The notes below the pieces were generated by a model. It ran no database searches. It saw only the letters and a list, made by a program, of their open reading frames with translations, and was not told the origin of the DNA. A program made the position numbers and the translations under genes. A stretch of 64,000 nt of DNA. It comes from Alphaproteobacteria bacterium (GTDB taxonomy: Bacteria > Pseudomonadota > Alphaproteobacteria > JAUXUR01). Within the stretch, counting starts at the first letter, position 1. Each line of letters opens with the position of its first letter. Positions 8,349 through 17,490 of this stretch are shown in pieces. Location of the stretch: positions 57,169 to 121,168 of the forward strand of contig JAUXUR010000073.1 in the NCBI GenBank assembly GCA_030680745.1, written 5' to 3'.

Positions 8349-10199
8349 ATGAAGAAAATATTTTCACTAGCAATTTTCGCACTGGCCATTTCCTCGGCTA
8401 ATTTTGCCAATGCAACAAAAGAAACAAATCCAGTCGAAGCACTCGAAACATTAGTGCAAGATTACAATTCAGCAAAACCTGCCTATGAAGCGCTTTTTAA
8501 AGGTGAAAAAGTGGGTCTTGGTTTTTATACTGATAATTTAAAAAAACCAGGTCTTGATGATGCTTTCATGGATCAAAATAATTTTGTAAGTCAAATTGAT
8601 GCCGACTATCTTAATAAAACCATGCGCCTTAACAAGCTTGCTTATGATATTTCAATGAATGCAGATCTTGATGTTGCAACAATGGCGCAAGCAAAAATTG
8701 ACAGACGCCAAAAAGCGCTTGCTCAAATTAAAGCTGCACATAAAAATGCCACTACTTCAAAAGGATGGATTTATAATTCAGATAAACTAATGTCTCTTGA
8801 AGAACGTAAATCCATTAAAGACATTGTTGTTAGTACATTTGACAGCCCAAACGCTTCTAAAGAACTTAAAGACATTATTACTGAGCTTAAAAAGGACACA
8901 TTGCCGGCAACTGACTTTGAAGATAATCTCGATAAATTTGAAAAACGCGTAAAAAATGAAACAAAATCATCTTTTATAGATCGTGAAATTCAAAATGATT
9001 ATAACGACGCTATAAGAAAAGATCAAAACCTTATCGCTTGGAATCATGATTTTAAAGGATATGAAGTAGTTGATAGTTTTCTTAGAAATGGCATAGAATT
9101 CGGCGGATTTATCCTTTACAACAAAAATATAAACGACATGATTGTTGTTGTTCCTGGTACAAAATCTTTAAGGGATTGGTTTAAAAATGTTCAGGTCTGG
9201 GGTAAAAAGGGAAATGCTTCTACAGGTGCAGGTGTTGGTTTAAATATTCATAAAGGCTTTGCTGTTGCTTATGAGCAAAGCATTGGAAGCATTAAAGCTG
9301 CATTTAATACATTTCTTGAAAAAAACATGGACAATATTAAGTCTGCAAAAAATCCATTTACTTGTCATGTAACAGGACATAGTCTTGGTGCTGCAATTGC
9401 TACAATTTTGGCCTATGACTTTAAGACAAATCTTTTACCTGCAAAGAAAATTGGTGCTGATATTAAATTGGTAACAGTTGCATCACCAAGGCTTTTTGAT
9501 GCAAAATCAGGGAAAAAGGTTGAGGAAAAGCTTGGTCGTGGTAACATGCTTCGTATTTTCAACGTTTGGGATGCTGTTCCTACAATCGTTCCTGAAGTAT
9601 ATAATTCAAAACATGTTGGTGTAGATTTCCCATTATATGATTCATTAATTGATGAAGCTTATATGGGGCCAATGGTTGTTAATCACTTTATGGATCGTTA
9701 TACGAACATAATTGAAGAAGGATTTGACTTGCTCAAGAAAAATCTTGCTGAGCGTATCAGATTAGAAAAAGCAATCGATGATTTTGGACAAAACTACGCA
9801 ACAGCCTATAACGACTTTAAAAATTACGTTAATGACAATGATGCACATGTTAAACATGTAAATCAAATTAAAGCAGAAGCCTCTGATAGCGATTCTGACT
9901 CTGAGTCTTATGACAACATGAGAAAAGAGAAACGCAGTAGTGCTAAAGCAAAAAAAATTGAAGCTGCTAAAATTGCCAAGCAAGATCTTGGTAAAGCTAA
10001 AAACCTAAAAGCAGAAGCCGATCGTCTTGAACAAGACGCAATGATGGCTTCTATCATGTTTGAACATGCTAAAAACAAAGACTATAGCAAAAACAAGCAA
10101 AGTGAAGAAGAATTAGCAAATTTTTATCAAGAACTTGGTTTGGATATGGATGATATTGGCGAAGAGCAACCAACTCCGGATGCTATTGAAGCTTACTAA
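8349..10199 (+). CDS. Secreted class 3 lipase-like protein
   Basis: Protein of 616 residues with a clear signal peptide (MKKIFSLAIFALAISSANFANA). The start at 8349 follows GAAAGGA at good spacing; an in-frame ATG 18 bases upstream is less likely. The middle (~residues 230-450) is a lipase class 3 domain: MIVVVPGTKSLRDWFKNV holds the oxyanion region, THE nucleophile elbow is TGHSLGAAIA (Ser345), the acid is probably in NVWDAVPT, and the histidine in VNHFMDRY. These enzymes cleave acylglycerols or phospholipids. The N-terminal ~200 residues are helical and unrecognised. The C terminus has a short Ser-Asp repeat and a charged coiled coil. In an intracellular bacterium it could act on host membranes, which is inference. 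Confidence 0.88.
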   Translation: MKKIFSLAIFALAISSANFANATKETNPVEALETLVQDYNSAKPAYEALFKGEKVGLGFYTDNLKKPGLDDAFMDQNNFVSQIDADYLNKTMRLNKLAYDISMNADLDVATMAQAKIDRRQKALAQIKAAHKNATTSKGWIYNSDKLMSLEERKSIKDIVVSTFDSPNASKELKDIITELKKDTLPATDFEDNLDKFEKRVKNETKSSFIDREIQNDYNDAIRKDQNLIAWNHDFKGYEVVDSFLRNGIEFGGFILYNKNINDMIVVVPGTKSLRDWFKNVQVWGKKGNASTGAGVGLNIHKGFAVAYEQSIGSIKAAFNTFLEKNMDNIKSAKNPFTCHVTGHSLGAAIATILAYDFKTNLLPAKKIGADIKLVTVASPRLFDAKSGKKVEEKLGRGNMLRIFNVWDAVPTIVPEVYNSKHVGVDFPLYDSLIDEAYMGPMVVNHFMDRYTNIIEEGFDLLKKNLAERIRLEKAIDDFGQNYATAYNDFKNYVNDNDAHVKHVNQIKAEASDSDSDSESYDNMRKEKRSSAKAKKIEAAKIAKQDLGKAKNLKAEADRLEQDAMMASIMFEHAKNKDYSKNKQSEEELANFYQELGLDMDDIGEEQPTPDAIEAY

Positions 10200-10220
10200 A
10201 ACTTTAAACTAAAACTTTAA

Positions 10221-10248
10221 AAGGGGTGCCAACAGGCGCCCTTTTTTT
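10221..10248 (+). terminator. Rho-independent terminator of the lipase gene
   Basis: A 10-bp stem (AAGGGGTGCC with GGCGCCCTTT, two wobble pairs), an AACA loop and a seven-T tail, 21 bp after the lipase stop. Confidence 0.9.
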
Positions 10249-10325
10249 ATACTTACAAAAATTAAATAGTCACACTAATACCTTTTTAAACAAAAAAAAA
10301 TATAAGTGATTAAAATTTTAATTTT

Positions 10326-10334
10326 TGTTATAAT
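10326..10334 (+). promoter_or_regulatory. Extended -10 promoter for the 10364 gene
   Basis: TGTTATAAT gives a perfect -10 hexamer (TATAAT, 10329-10334) with an extended TGn. There is no good -35, as is usual for extended -10 promoters. It lies 29 bp before the ATG at 10364. Confidence 0.55.
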
Positions 10335-10363
10335 GATATTGTAGCTATTAAATGAGGTGTGTT

Positions 10364-11548
10364 ATGAAAAAATTTTTGTTGTTTATTTGTATTACTTTAA
10401 CGTTTTTTTCTGCAACAGCTAATGAAAATGCTGAAAAAAATAAAATTTTTAATAAAATTCTTTTAAGTATTGAAGATAAAAAAAGCGAAAAAGATCTTAA
10501 GTTTTATTATATGAAGAACCTATATAGTCGTTTATTTGAAAAATTTCAATCAGTTTCCAGAAGATTCAACCAATCGCATTCAAAATTTAACGATATTTTT
10601 GTTAATGAATATTTTAAAGAGAAACAAAAAGAAAGAAAAACAAATCTTGATATTCAAAAAAAACTTTATTTGAGCAAAATATCAAAAACTGAGTTACAAG
10701 AAATTGAACAATTAAAAATTCATCCTATGGTTTTAAAATATGCCCTTAATATTGTTGGATCGAATTTTGATAGCAATGATTTCAAACTATTATTAAGTCA
10801 AAATTCTATTTACAATCCAGCAACACCAAATTTATTAAAAGAAATTTTGACCGATGTTTTTCAAAAAGCGCAAAAAGAAAACATTAATACTGAAAAATTA
10901 AATATTTTTGAAAAAGCTGTTTTTGACGCTTTTGAGTCTGAAGAATTTCAGAAAATGCTCACCAATTACATTACAACAACAGATAAAGACATGCGCAGTT
11001 TTAATTACTCAGTAGCAACTGATCTACGAACACCTGAAAAAGAACAGCTTGCACAGGAAATAGCGGATGAAGAGCTTGCTTATTTGAATAATCCAGAAAT
11101 TTATCGTCTTAACAGATTACTTGTTACAATTCTTTATAAAGCGAAAAAACTACTTAATGGATTAAATGAAGAGCAAACTAAATTTTTTCCTGTTTTTAAA
11201 GATTATATTAAAAACGAAGGAAGAAAAAAAATAATAGATTTTTACCAAAAATCTTTTATTAAAATTATGGCAACTGCCATGCCAGATGTATACACTTTAC
11301 AAGAACTAAAAGAAATTAAACATTTCAATAGGTTGGAATCTGTTAAAAAAATACGTAAGTTAAGCGCAGAACATCATAATCAAGTTAAAAACAAACTGAT
11401 TAAAGACATAAAAGCAGGTAAAGCACCTTTTCAAATAGCCCTTGTTAGAGCATTAAATATCGCAAAAAAACAAGGATTAGATTCAAAAATAATTAATGAG
11501 GAACTTGCAAAACTTAAAGTAGAATTTAAGGCTTTAAGCAATGATTGA
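10364..11548 (+). CDS. Secreted helical protein of unknown function
   Basis: Protein of 394 residues, not recognised. It has a signal peptide (MKKFLLFICITLTFFSATANE) and a body that is almost entirely charged and helical, rich in Lys, Glu, Leu and Ile, with no cysteine pattern or catalytic motif seen. The ATG at 10364 is preferred over one four codons upstream because GAGG lies 6 bases before it. It has its own promoter-like sequence and ends the block of secreted proteins before the tol locus. No terminator is evident downstream. Confidence 0.75.
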   Translation: MKKFLLFICITLTFFSATANENAEKNKIFNKILLSIEDKKSEKDLKFYYMKNLYSRLFEKFQSVSRRFNQSHSKFNDIFVNEYFKEKQKERKTNLDIQKKLYLSKISKTELQEIEQLKIHPMVLKYALNIVGSNFDSNDFKLLLSQNSIYNPATPNLLKEILTDVFQKAQKENINTEKLNIFEKAVFDAFESEEFQKMLTNYITTTDKDMRSFNYSVATDLRTPEKEQLAQEIADEELAYLNNPEIYRLNRLLVTILYKAKKLLNGLNEEQTKFFPVFKDYIKNEGRKKIIDFYQKSFIKIMATAMPDVYTLQELKEIKHFNRLESVKKIRKLSAEHHNQVKNKLIKDIKAGKAPFQIALVRALNIAKKQGLDSKIINEELAKLKVEFKALSND

Positions 11549-11626
11549 TTAAATTTAAACGGCTACACTTTAAAAAACGCCTGTAATGTGAGAGAATCAA
11601 TAAAAACAAAATGAGCTTTAAAACCA

Positions 11627-12118
11627 ATGCACCAACCTCAACAGCTCCAACTGCCTTATGACCTAAATCGGGGTCGATGGGAAGATAAAGTATTTATTTG
11701 GCCATTACGTGTTTATTACGAAGATTCAGATATGTCTGGCCATGTCTTTCACGCGAATTATTTGAAATATGCTGAACGCGGTCGTTCTGAAATGATTCGT
11801 GCCATGCATATTCCTCCGTTATATTTACGCGAAAAAGAAAAAATATATTTTGTGATTCGAAAGATCGAAGTTGATTTTATAGCTTCTTGTTTCGTTGATG
11901 ATTTCCTTGAAGTAAAAACAGATGTTTTGAAATTCGCACCCACTAATGTTTTGTTTTCTCAAGAAATAATGAAACAAAACAAGTTAATAGCATCTCTCAA
12001 AGTACATATGGCATGCATGAATTTAGAGGGTAAAATTACAAAACTACCCGAAATAATTAAAGAAATTTATAATCAATTACCCGATTTATCTTTTGCTAAA
12101 AATAGGGTATTAATATAG
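11627..12118 (+). CDS. ybgC: Acyl-CoA thioesterase YbgC (Tol-Pal cluster)
   Basis: Hotdog-fold thioesterase of 163 residues that starts the tol-pal cluster in many proteobacteria. The family signature is complete: YYEDSDMSGHVFHANYLKYA with the catalytic aspartate of the SDMSG segment, then ERGRSEMIR. The N-terminal ~20 residues are extra compared with E. coli YbgC. It hydrolyses acyl-CoA (or acyl-ACP) thioesters in the cytoplasm and is thought to link phospholipid metabolism with Tol-Pal. TolQ follows after 28 bp, so they are probably in one transcript. Confidence 0.93.
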   Translation: MHQPQQLQLPYDLNRGRWEDKVFIWPLRVYYEDSDMSGHVFHANYLKYAERGRSEMIRAMHIPPLYLREKEKIYFVIRKIEVDFIASCFVDDFLEVKTDVLKFAPTNVLFSQEIMKQNKLIASLKVHMACMNLEGKITKLPEIIKEIYNQLPDLSFAKNRVLI

Positions 12119-12146
12119 CAACTTAAATTCAACTTAGGCAAGATCG

Positions 12147-12830
12147 ATGATTCAAGGCAGCGAAGATTTTTCATTTATAGGGTTGTTTTTACGCGCAGAT
12201 TTAGTTGTAAAAACAGTCATGATCGTCCTTATTTTAGCATCCATTTGGTGTTGGGCAATTATTTTTGAAAAAATAACCCGTATACGTAGACTTAATAAAA
12301 GCGCCAATGAATTTGAAGATCGCTTTTGGTCTGGACAATCACTTGAAGATCTTTTTAAGCAAATAGGCCCTCAACCAACTGACCCTATGTCTTCAATTTT
12401 TGTATCCGGCATGCGCGAATGGGCACGCTCCTTACGTGCATCCAACCCTGTGCAAGGTTTACAAGCGCGCATTGAACGCGTTATGACCGTTACCTTAGGG
12501 CGCGAAATGGAAGATCTGGAAAAATATATGAGCTTCTTAGCCTCCGTTGGCTCAACCGCGACTTTTGCAGGCCTTTTTGGTACTGTGTGGGGTATTATGA
12601 GCTCATTCCAAGCCATTGCAGTCTCTCAGAACACCTCCTTAGCCGTTGTAGCGCCCGGTATCGCCGAAGCCTTACTTGCAACTGCTTTAGGGCTGGTTGC
12701 AGCCATTCCCGCTGTTGTTGCCTATAATAAGATTTCAAATGATTTGAATCGCTACGCAAAACGATTAGAAGCCTTTACAACAGAATTTAGTTCGATTTTA
12801 TCACGTCGCGTTGAAGAGAAAGCAGCTTAA
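12147..12830 (+). CDS. tolQ: Tol-Pal system proton channel subunit TolQ
   Basis: Inner-membrane protein of 227 residues and a MotA/ExbB-type proton channel subunit. With TolR it turns proton-motive force into movement of TolA. Three membrane segments are visible: one near residues 10-35 (VVKTVMIVLILASIWCWAII), then FLASVGSTATFAGLFGTVWG and the LLATALGLVAAIPAVVAYN segment, both typical of ExbB/TolQ. A large cytoplasmic loop lies between segments 1 and 2. The gene is followed two bases later by tolR. Tol-Pal constricts the outer membrane at division. Confidence 0.95.
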   Translation: MIQGSEDFSFIGLFLRADLVVKTVMIVLILASIWCWAIIFEKITRIRRLNKSANEFEDRFWSGQSLEDLFKQIGPQPTDPMSSIFVSGMREWARSLRASNPVQGLQARIERVMTVTLGREMEDLEKYMSFLASVGSTATFAGLFGTVWGIMSSFQAIAVSQNTSLAVVAPGIAEALLATALGLVAAIPAVVAYNKISNDLNRYAKRLEAFTTEFSSILSRRVEEKAA

Positions 12831-12832
12831 AG

Positions 12833-13303
12833 ATGGCAGGACCTTTAGTAAGCCGTCGTGGCAGAGAAAATTATAAGCCATTATACGAGATCAACGTCAC
12901 CCCTTTTGTTGACGTCATGTTGGTATTACTTATCGTTTTTATGGTTACTGCCCCATTAATGAATGTAGGCGTCCCTGTTGATTTGCCGAGCACAAGTAGC
13001 GCTGTGTTAACAGATCAAGTTGAACCATTGGTTGTCTCCGTCAATGCAAAGAACGAAATTTACATTCAAGAAACGCAAGTGGCTTTAGAAGAACTCGTCC
13101 CAAGATTATTAGCAATTACCGAAAATAAAGACGATACCAAAATATTTGTACGAGGGGATGAAGCCCTACTTTATGGTCGTGTTATGGAAATTATGGGGCA
13201 TATCAGTGCTGCAGGTTTTAAAAAAGTAACCTTGGTCGCGCAAATGCCTCAAAATAAAGTGAGTGCAAAACCTAATACAGCATCAAAAGCTAAGCAAGAA
13301 TAA
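12833..13303 (+). CDS. tolR: Tol-Pal system protein TolR
   Basis: ExbD/TolR-family protein of 156 residues. It has a short cytoplasmic N terminus, one membrane segment containing the essential aspartate (INVTPFVDVMLVLLIVFMV) and a periplasmic domain. It forms the proton path with TolQ. The N-terminal sequence RRGRENYKPLYEINVTPFVD is conserved. The stop codon overlaps the tolA start by one base (TAATG), so the two genes are coupled. Confidence 0.95.
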   Translation: MAGPLVSRRGRENYKPLYEINVTPFVDVMLVLLIVFMVTAPLMNVGVPVDLPSTSSAVLTDQVEPLVVSVNAKNEIYIQETQVALEELVPRLLAITENKDDTKIFVRGDEALLYGRVMEIMGHISAAGFKKVTLVAQMPQNKVSAKPNTASKAKQE

Positions 13304-14259
13304 TGTTCAGCCAAAACGATAATTTCCAAAATAATGAAAGCATGAGCAAAGGTTTTATCTTTTCAATCATCTTTCATATAGCAATCTTACTTTTGATGAT
13401 TATAGGACTTCCTTTTTCGCTTGATAAAGAAATTATTATGCCGGAACTTGTCGGTTTTGAAATGGTAACGTCGCTCCCTGAAAACCCAGAAATTAAACAA
13501 GTTGTGCCAGAACCCAAGCCTGAACCCATCATCGAAAAACCAACACCTCAACCGCTTGTGCCACCTGAACCCGAATTCGTGCCTGAAGAGACAAAAATTG
13601 GTGCAATCGAAGATCAACCAACACCCCCTCCTCCTGCACCTATTCCAGAACCCGATCCAATCCCAGCGCCTAAGCCTGAGGTAAAACCGGATATTAAACC
13701 AGAGATCAAACCAGATATTGTGCAGAAACCAGCGCCCGTAAAAGACATTAAACCTGAGCCAAAACCAATGCTCAAACCTGTTCCACAAGCGGCTGCCATT
13801 AAACCCATGCAGAAACCTAAAAACCCAAATGCACCCAAAACAAAAGAAGACAAAGAATTCGACGATGTATTAGAATCAGTTTTAGCAATGGATGAAGCGC
13901 CTAAAGTTGCACCCAAAAAACCAACCGAATCAGGCGGCAAGCAAGGCCCTAAGGGCTTGGATGATTCTGATATTGCCATGATTGCAAAACAAATTGAACC
14001 ATGCTGGGAATTCCAGGAAGTACGCGATGTGAATATTGTCTTTAAAGTTGACATCAGCAAAGATGGCCATTTCACCAATCCTAAAATGGATGAAACCTAC
14101 GAAATAACATCTAATCCCGTAAATCGTGCGATAGCAGATGCAGCACACAGGGCTATATTAAATCCAAAATGCAATGATTTTGGCTGGCTGAAAAAGAAAT
14201 ACGCTGATGTTTCATCGCTTAAAGTGAACTTTAATCCCAGAAACATGGTTGGATATTAA
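13303..14259 (+). CDS. tolA: Tol-Pal system protein TolA
   Basis: Protein of 318 residues with TolA layout. One N-terminal membrane anchor (GFIFSIIFHIAILLLMIIGL) is followed by a long proline/lysine/glutamate-rich spacer with repeated KPxxKPxI units (~residues 60-180), then a C-terminal globular domain (~215-318: DSDIAMIAKQIEPCW, then VDISKDGHF). It spans the periplasm and links TolQR to Pal in the outer membrane. The spacer is proline-rich rather than the alanine-rich helix of E. coli, as is common in alphaproteobacteria. TolB does not follow directly: 3.2 kb with an opposing gene lies between, so tolB and pal need their own promoter. Confidence 0.9.
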   Translation: MFSQNDNFQNNESMSKGFIFSIIFHIAILLLMIIGLPFSLDKEIIMPELVGFEMVTSLPENPEIKQVVPEPKPEPIIEKPTPQPLVPPEPEFVPEETKIGAIEDQPTPPPPAPIPEPDPIPAPKPEVKPDIKPEIKPDIVQKPAPVKDIKPEPKPMLKPVPQAAAIKPMQKPKNPNAPKTKEDKEFDDVLESVLAMDEAPKVAPKKPTESGGKQGPKGLDDSDIAMIAKQIEPCWEFQEVRDVNIVFKVDISKDGHFTNPKMDETYEITSNPVNRAIADAAHRAILNPKCNDFGWLKKKYADVSSLKVNFNPRNMVGY

Positions 14260-14286
14260 CCTTCATTCTACTCCCCGCGGACTTCC

Positions 14287-14515
14287 CCACGGGCATATCA
14301 TCACCCAAAAGTGTTTCAACCTATTGATATTTAATAACTATTGCTTGCTCCACCTCCTACATCCCGCGACTTGATCGCGGGATCCAGACGATCTTTCCTA
14401 AAGTTAACATTGTATAAATTAAGCAATGACATCTTCTTTATTTACTTTCTGGATCCCGCGGACAAGCCGCGGGACGTAGGAAGAGAGGTTTATAATTATG
14501 GGCAATGATATGCCC
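14287..14515. repeat. Nested inverted-repeat element between tolA and the secreted hydrolase gene
   Basis: Two nested pairs of arms. The outer arms are 14291-14307 (GGGCATATCATCACCCA) and 14499-14515 (TGGGCAATGATATGCCC), complementary except for two bases. The inner arms are 14356-14387 and 14448-14480. Each inner arm folds on itself (CCCGCG...CGCGGG and CCCGCGG...CCGCGGG), and the two are inverted copies of one another (CCTACATCCCGCG versus CGCGGGACGTAGG). GC content is much higher than around it. It looks like a palindromic non-coding insertion; no open frame lies inside. Confidence 0.8.
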
Positions 14516-14583
14516 AAGGGGGGGGCAGGAAAGTGACCAATATCCATCAACCAATAGCATTTTCAAGTTGTTTTACTATGCTC

Positions 14584-17046
14584 TTATGAAAGAAACATAT
14601 CATCAATTTTAATATCGTTTAAGTTCCCAAGACATTCTGATTTTTTCTCTAACAATCCATCATCTAATTCTAATAAATCATTTAAAAAGTTTAAATCTCC
14701 ATAATCTTTATCTTGCCCCACAAAAAGTGGCATCACGTCTTTAAACGCTTCAGCCTCATCTTCTTTAAAATTTTTCCATGTTTTTTTTGCCTTTTCAAAA
14801 CTTTTCATTACATCTTGATCTAATTCATACCTATTAATCAACTCACTATTTTCCACAAAAAAACTACGCATGGATCTTAAAAAAGCAAGATAACTTCTTT
14901 TAATTGTTAGATCATATGATCTATAATAAGATGAAAATTTCAACAACAATTTTTTGTAACTTCCAAGTAGTTCAGGCGCAATTTCAGAGGGATCACTCTC
15001 CACAAACTCTTCCATAATTGGATTCTCATTTGGATGCTCATTATGCATTTTTTTCGAAAAATGAATCCAATTTTTATAATCTCGTGCAAAGCCTTTTGCA
15101 AGTTGATCATCCGTAATAGGTTCAGATTTAATCAGCGACATAAGATAAGCAGGTTCATTTTTAATCGCATAAAAAACACAAAATATATTTTTCAATTCTT
15201 CTTCACTTAAGACACGTTTTTTTTCATGTTCCTGATGATGCATCTCCGCTAAAAACAATTGTTCGGGCGTTGCAGAAACGTCATTTTCATAGGATTTTAT
15301 TAATCCCATCAAATTAATCCATTTTGAAAGTGCTACATTATGAACAATTTTATCTTTTTTCATAAAATCACGTATCACTGAAGAATACGTTAATAATTCT
15401 TCGAAATGATTTGGTGCACCATGCCCTGTATTAAGAAGTTCTTTTGTATTACACTCAATGCCATTATACGTAAACCATGTTTTAACCAAACGTTCTTTAC
15501 CCATTTTTTTAATTTTTTCGTAAAAATTAGTCCAATCCCGCATATTAACATTATTGTCATATGCATTTCCAAGTACTAAAAGAACATCATTAAAATTACT
15601 CGGATCTATTTTAAGGTTATATAGACGTCCTAAAATATCCCATTTTTCATTTTCACCTGAAGAGAGCCAACCATTATGAGAAATATACCCATCCCAACTA
15701 TTAGGATATTTTTGTGCTTGCATCAACGCAGTTAAACCACCAAAACTAGCACCATATAGGTATTTAGGAACATTTTTAATATTATTTAAAGATGGATGAA
15801 TAGATTCAGGATGTGTATTAATGACATGCAAAAAACTTTGAATACAATATTGCAATTTATTCATATAATTTTCAGTCATTTTAGATTGATGAATTTCATT
15901 ATCTAACAAATCAGGTAAATTTAAATTAATAATCATAATATTTTGACGTGCTAAATAAGCATCAACACCTTCTAACACTGAGGGTTTATATGCCCGTTTA
16001 AGACGCGCATCTTTTTTCCACCCACCATAAACATTAACTTTAATGGCTTCAATTTTACATGGATTTACAGGAAAATGAATTGTATATCCAATAGGACATA
16101 TAGATCCATCTTCAAATAGTACATTTACGGCCTGACCAACCTTAAAATTAACATTTACCCCTATACCATCATTGTATTCTTGTTGATTAGAAATAATTCC
16201 GGTACGCACTGGGGAAAATTCATCAGACAAAGTCTCTTTATCATCAACATTATCAGAAAACAAATATTTATAAAAATCAGCATAAGGAAGTGGCACTATA
16301 TTTACAGCATCTTTTTGACCATGTTGCTCTATAAAATTATTAACATTAGTGTCAATAGTACCAAAATTTTTGTTATTAAATTTTAAAATAAAAATAAAAA
16401 CATCAAAAATTAATTCAAAATGTTTTCTTTTTTTTATTAAATCATCAATTATATTTTTAATATATTGAATTTTTTCTTTGGTAATTTTATTTTTAGAACT
16501 CACAATGCAATTAATATAAGGTGCTGCGGCTTGAGAAATTTCATCTGAATAATTAAAAATTTTACCTAAAACATCTATTAAAGACATATCATTATCAATT
16601 TCAGATAAATAAACCTCTTTCATATATTTTGCCAAAGATATTAAGATAGTACCATTTTTTGTAAGTGTTAAATTTTTATTGTATAATTTCTTAAATGCAC
16701 TCAAAAAAATTATGCGTTCATTTTCTTTAAGTTCTTTTTTAACATAATCCCCCCATATATTTGTTATTTTTTCTTGAAGAACAGACACCATTTTTGCCCA
16801 TGTAAGTTGATTAGGATAATCAAAACTTTGTTCTATCCTTACAGTTTCTTCCGTATATGTTTCTTTTATATTTAATTTTTTCTTTTTTTTATGATTTTTT
16901 TGTTTATTAACAACTTCATTTTTGTTTTCAAATTCATCATAAGTTCTTTTGCCTGTGTTTTTATTATCCTCCGTATCATTAGCATGTAAAGACATTGCCG
17001 TAAAAAAAGATACAAAAACAAATAAATATGATAATACTTTCTTCAT
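14584..17046 (-). CDS. Secreted alpha/beta-hydrolase (serine esterase/peptidase-like)
   Basis: Protein of 820 residues with a signal peptide (MKKVLSYLFVFVSFFTAMSLHA). An acidic stretch follows, then a basic cluster (KR at 33-34, KKKKK at 53-57) that resembles a nuclear-localisation signal. Residues ~300-600 form an alpha/beta-hydrolase domain: YGASFGGLTAL gives the nucleophile elbow with Ser434, GNAYDNNV probably the acid, and NTGHGAPNH the histidine. The layout is like secreted esterases and S9-type peptidases; the substrate cannot be told. The N-terminal ~250 residues and the helical C-terminal ~200 are unrecognised. The gene interrupts the tol operon in opposite orientation, next to a palindromic element, which suggests insertion. 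Confidence 0.8.
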   Translation of the reverse strand: MKKVLSYLFVFVSFFTAMSLHANDTEDNKNTGKRTYDEFENKNEVVNKQKNHKKKKKLNIKETYTEETVRIEQSFDYPNQLTWAKMVSVLQEKITNIWGDYVKKELKENERIIFLSAFKKLYNKNLTLTKNGTILISLAKYMKEVYLSEIDNDMSLIDVLGKIFNYSDEISQAAAPYINCIVSSKNKITKEKIQYIKNIIDDLIKKRKHFELIFDVFIFILKFNNKNFGTIDTNVNNFIEQHGQKDAVNIVPLPYADFYKYLFSDNVDDKETLSDEFSPVRTGIISNQQEYNDGIGVNVNFKVGQAVNVLFEDGSICPIGYTIHFPVNPCKIEAIKVNVYGGWKKDARLKRAYKPSVLEGVDAYLARQNIMIINLNLPDLLDNEIHQSKMTENYMNKLQYCIQSFLHVINTHPESIHPSLNNIKNVPKYLYGASFGGLTALMQAQKYPNSWDGYISHNGWLSSGENEKWDILGRLYNLKIDPSNFNDVLLVLGNAYDNNVNMRDWTNFYEKIKKMGKERLVKTWFTYNGIECNTKELLNTGHGAPNHFEELLTYSSVIRDFMKKDKIVHNVALSKWINLMGLIKSYENDVSATPEQLFLAEMHHQEHEKKRVLSEEELKNIFCVFYAIKNEPAYLMSLIKSEPITDDQLAKGFARDYKNWIHFSKKMHNEHPNENPIMEEFVESDPSEIAPELLGSYKKLLLKFSSYYRSYDLTIKRSYLAFLRSMRSFFVENSELINRYELDQDVMKSFEKAKKTWKNFKEDEAEAFKDVMPLFVGQDKDYGDLNFLNDLLELDDGLLEKKSECLGNLNDIKIDDMFLS

Positions 17047-17490
17047 AAAAATCTCCGGTGTAATAAAATTTAAAATATCTAATATATAGAAATTATTTTA
17101 CAATAAAATAACTATTAATACAACATAATTATTATTAATAGTTATTTAATAAATTATTTTTATAAAATAAATGAAGTTTAATTTAAAAAATTTATAATTC
17201 TATTGCAACAAACACAAATTACATAGCCACATTAAATTTAATAAACACCTGACATTGATTGAGATTAGAAAATACACCTAATTTTAAATTCTAAAAAGCA
17301 TTCTTCAATCTCAAAAACCTATATAAAGATTAAAAATAAACACCCTATTGCACTTTTAAGCTTTTAAAAAACTTTAAGTTCATTACACTATGATTGGCAA
17401 TTGTGATTCTATCAAAATGCATTGATGCCTCACAAAAACCATATCTAGTATCCTATTGAAACGACGTTCTTATTTTACCCTGGAGGTTTT
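17047..17490. other. AT-rich divergent region upstream of tolB
   Basis: No gene seen. It must carry promoters for the hydrolase gene (minus) and for tolB (plus), since tolB is cut off from tolA. The only candidate seen for tolB is at 17422-17451. Confidence 0.4.
17422..17451 (+). promoter_or_regulatory. Candidate promoter of tolB
   Basis: TTGATG and TAGTAT are separated by 18 bp and end 39 bp before the tolB ATG. The same -10 (TAGTAT) with an 18-bp spacer occurs before pal. Judged by eye only. Confidence 0.35.

Noticed and set aside
13387..14148. Long open frames on the minus strand inside tolA
   Set aside because: They are made by the proline-rich codon bias of tolA; products are Trp/Phe- or Gly-rich nonsense and lack ribosome sites.
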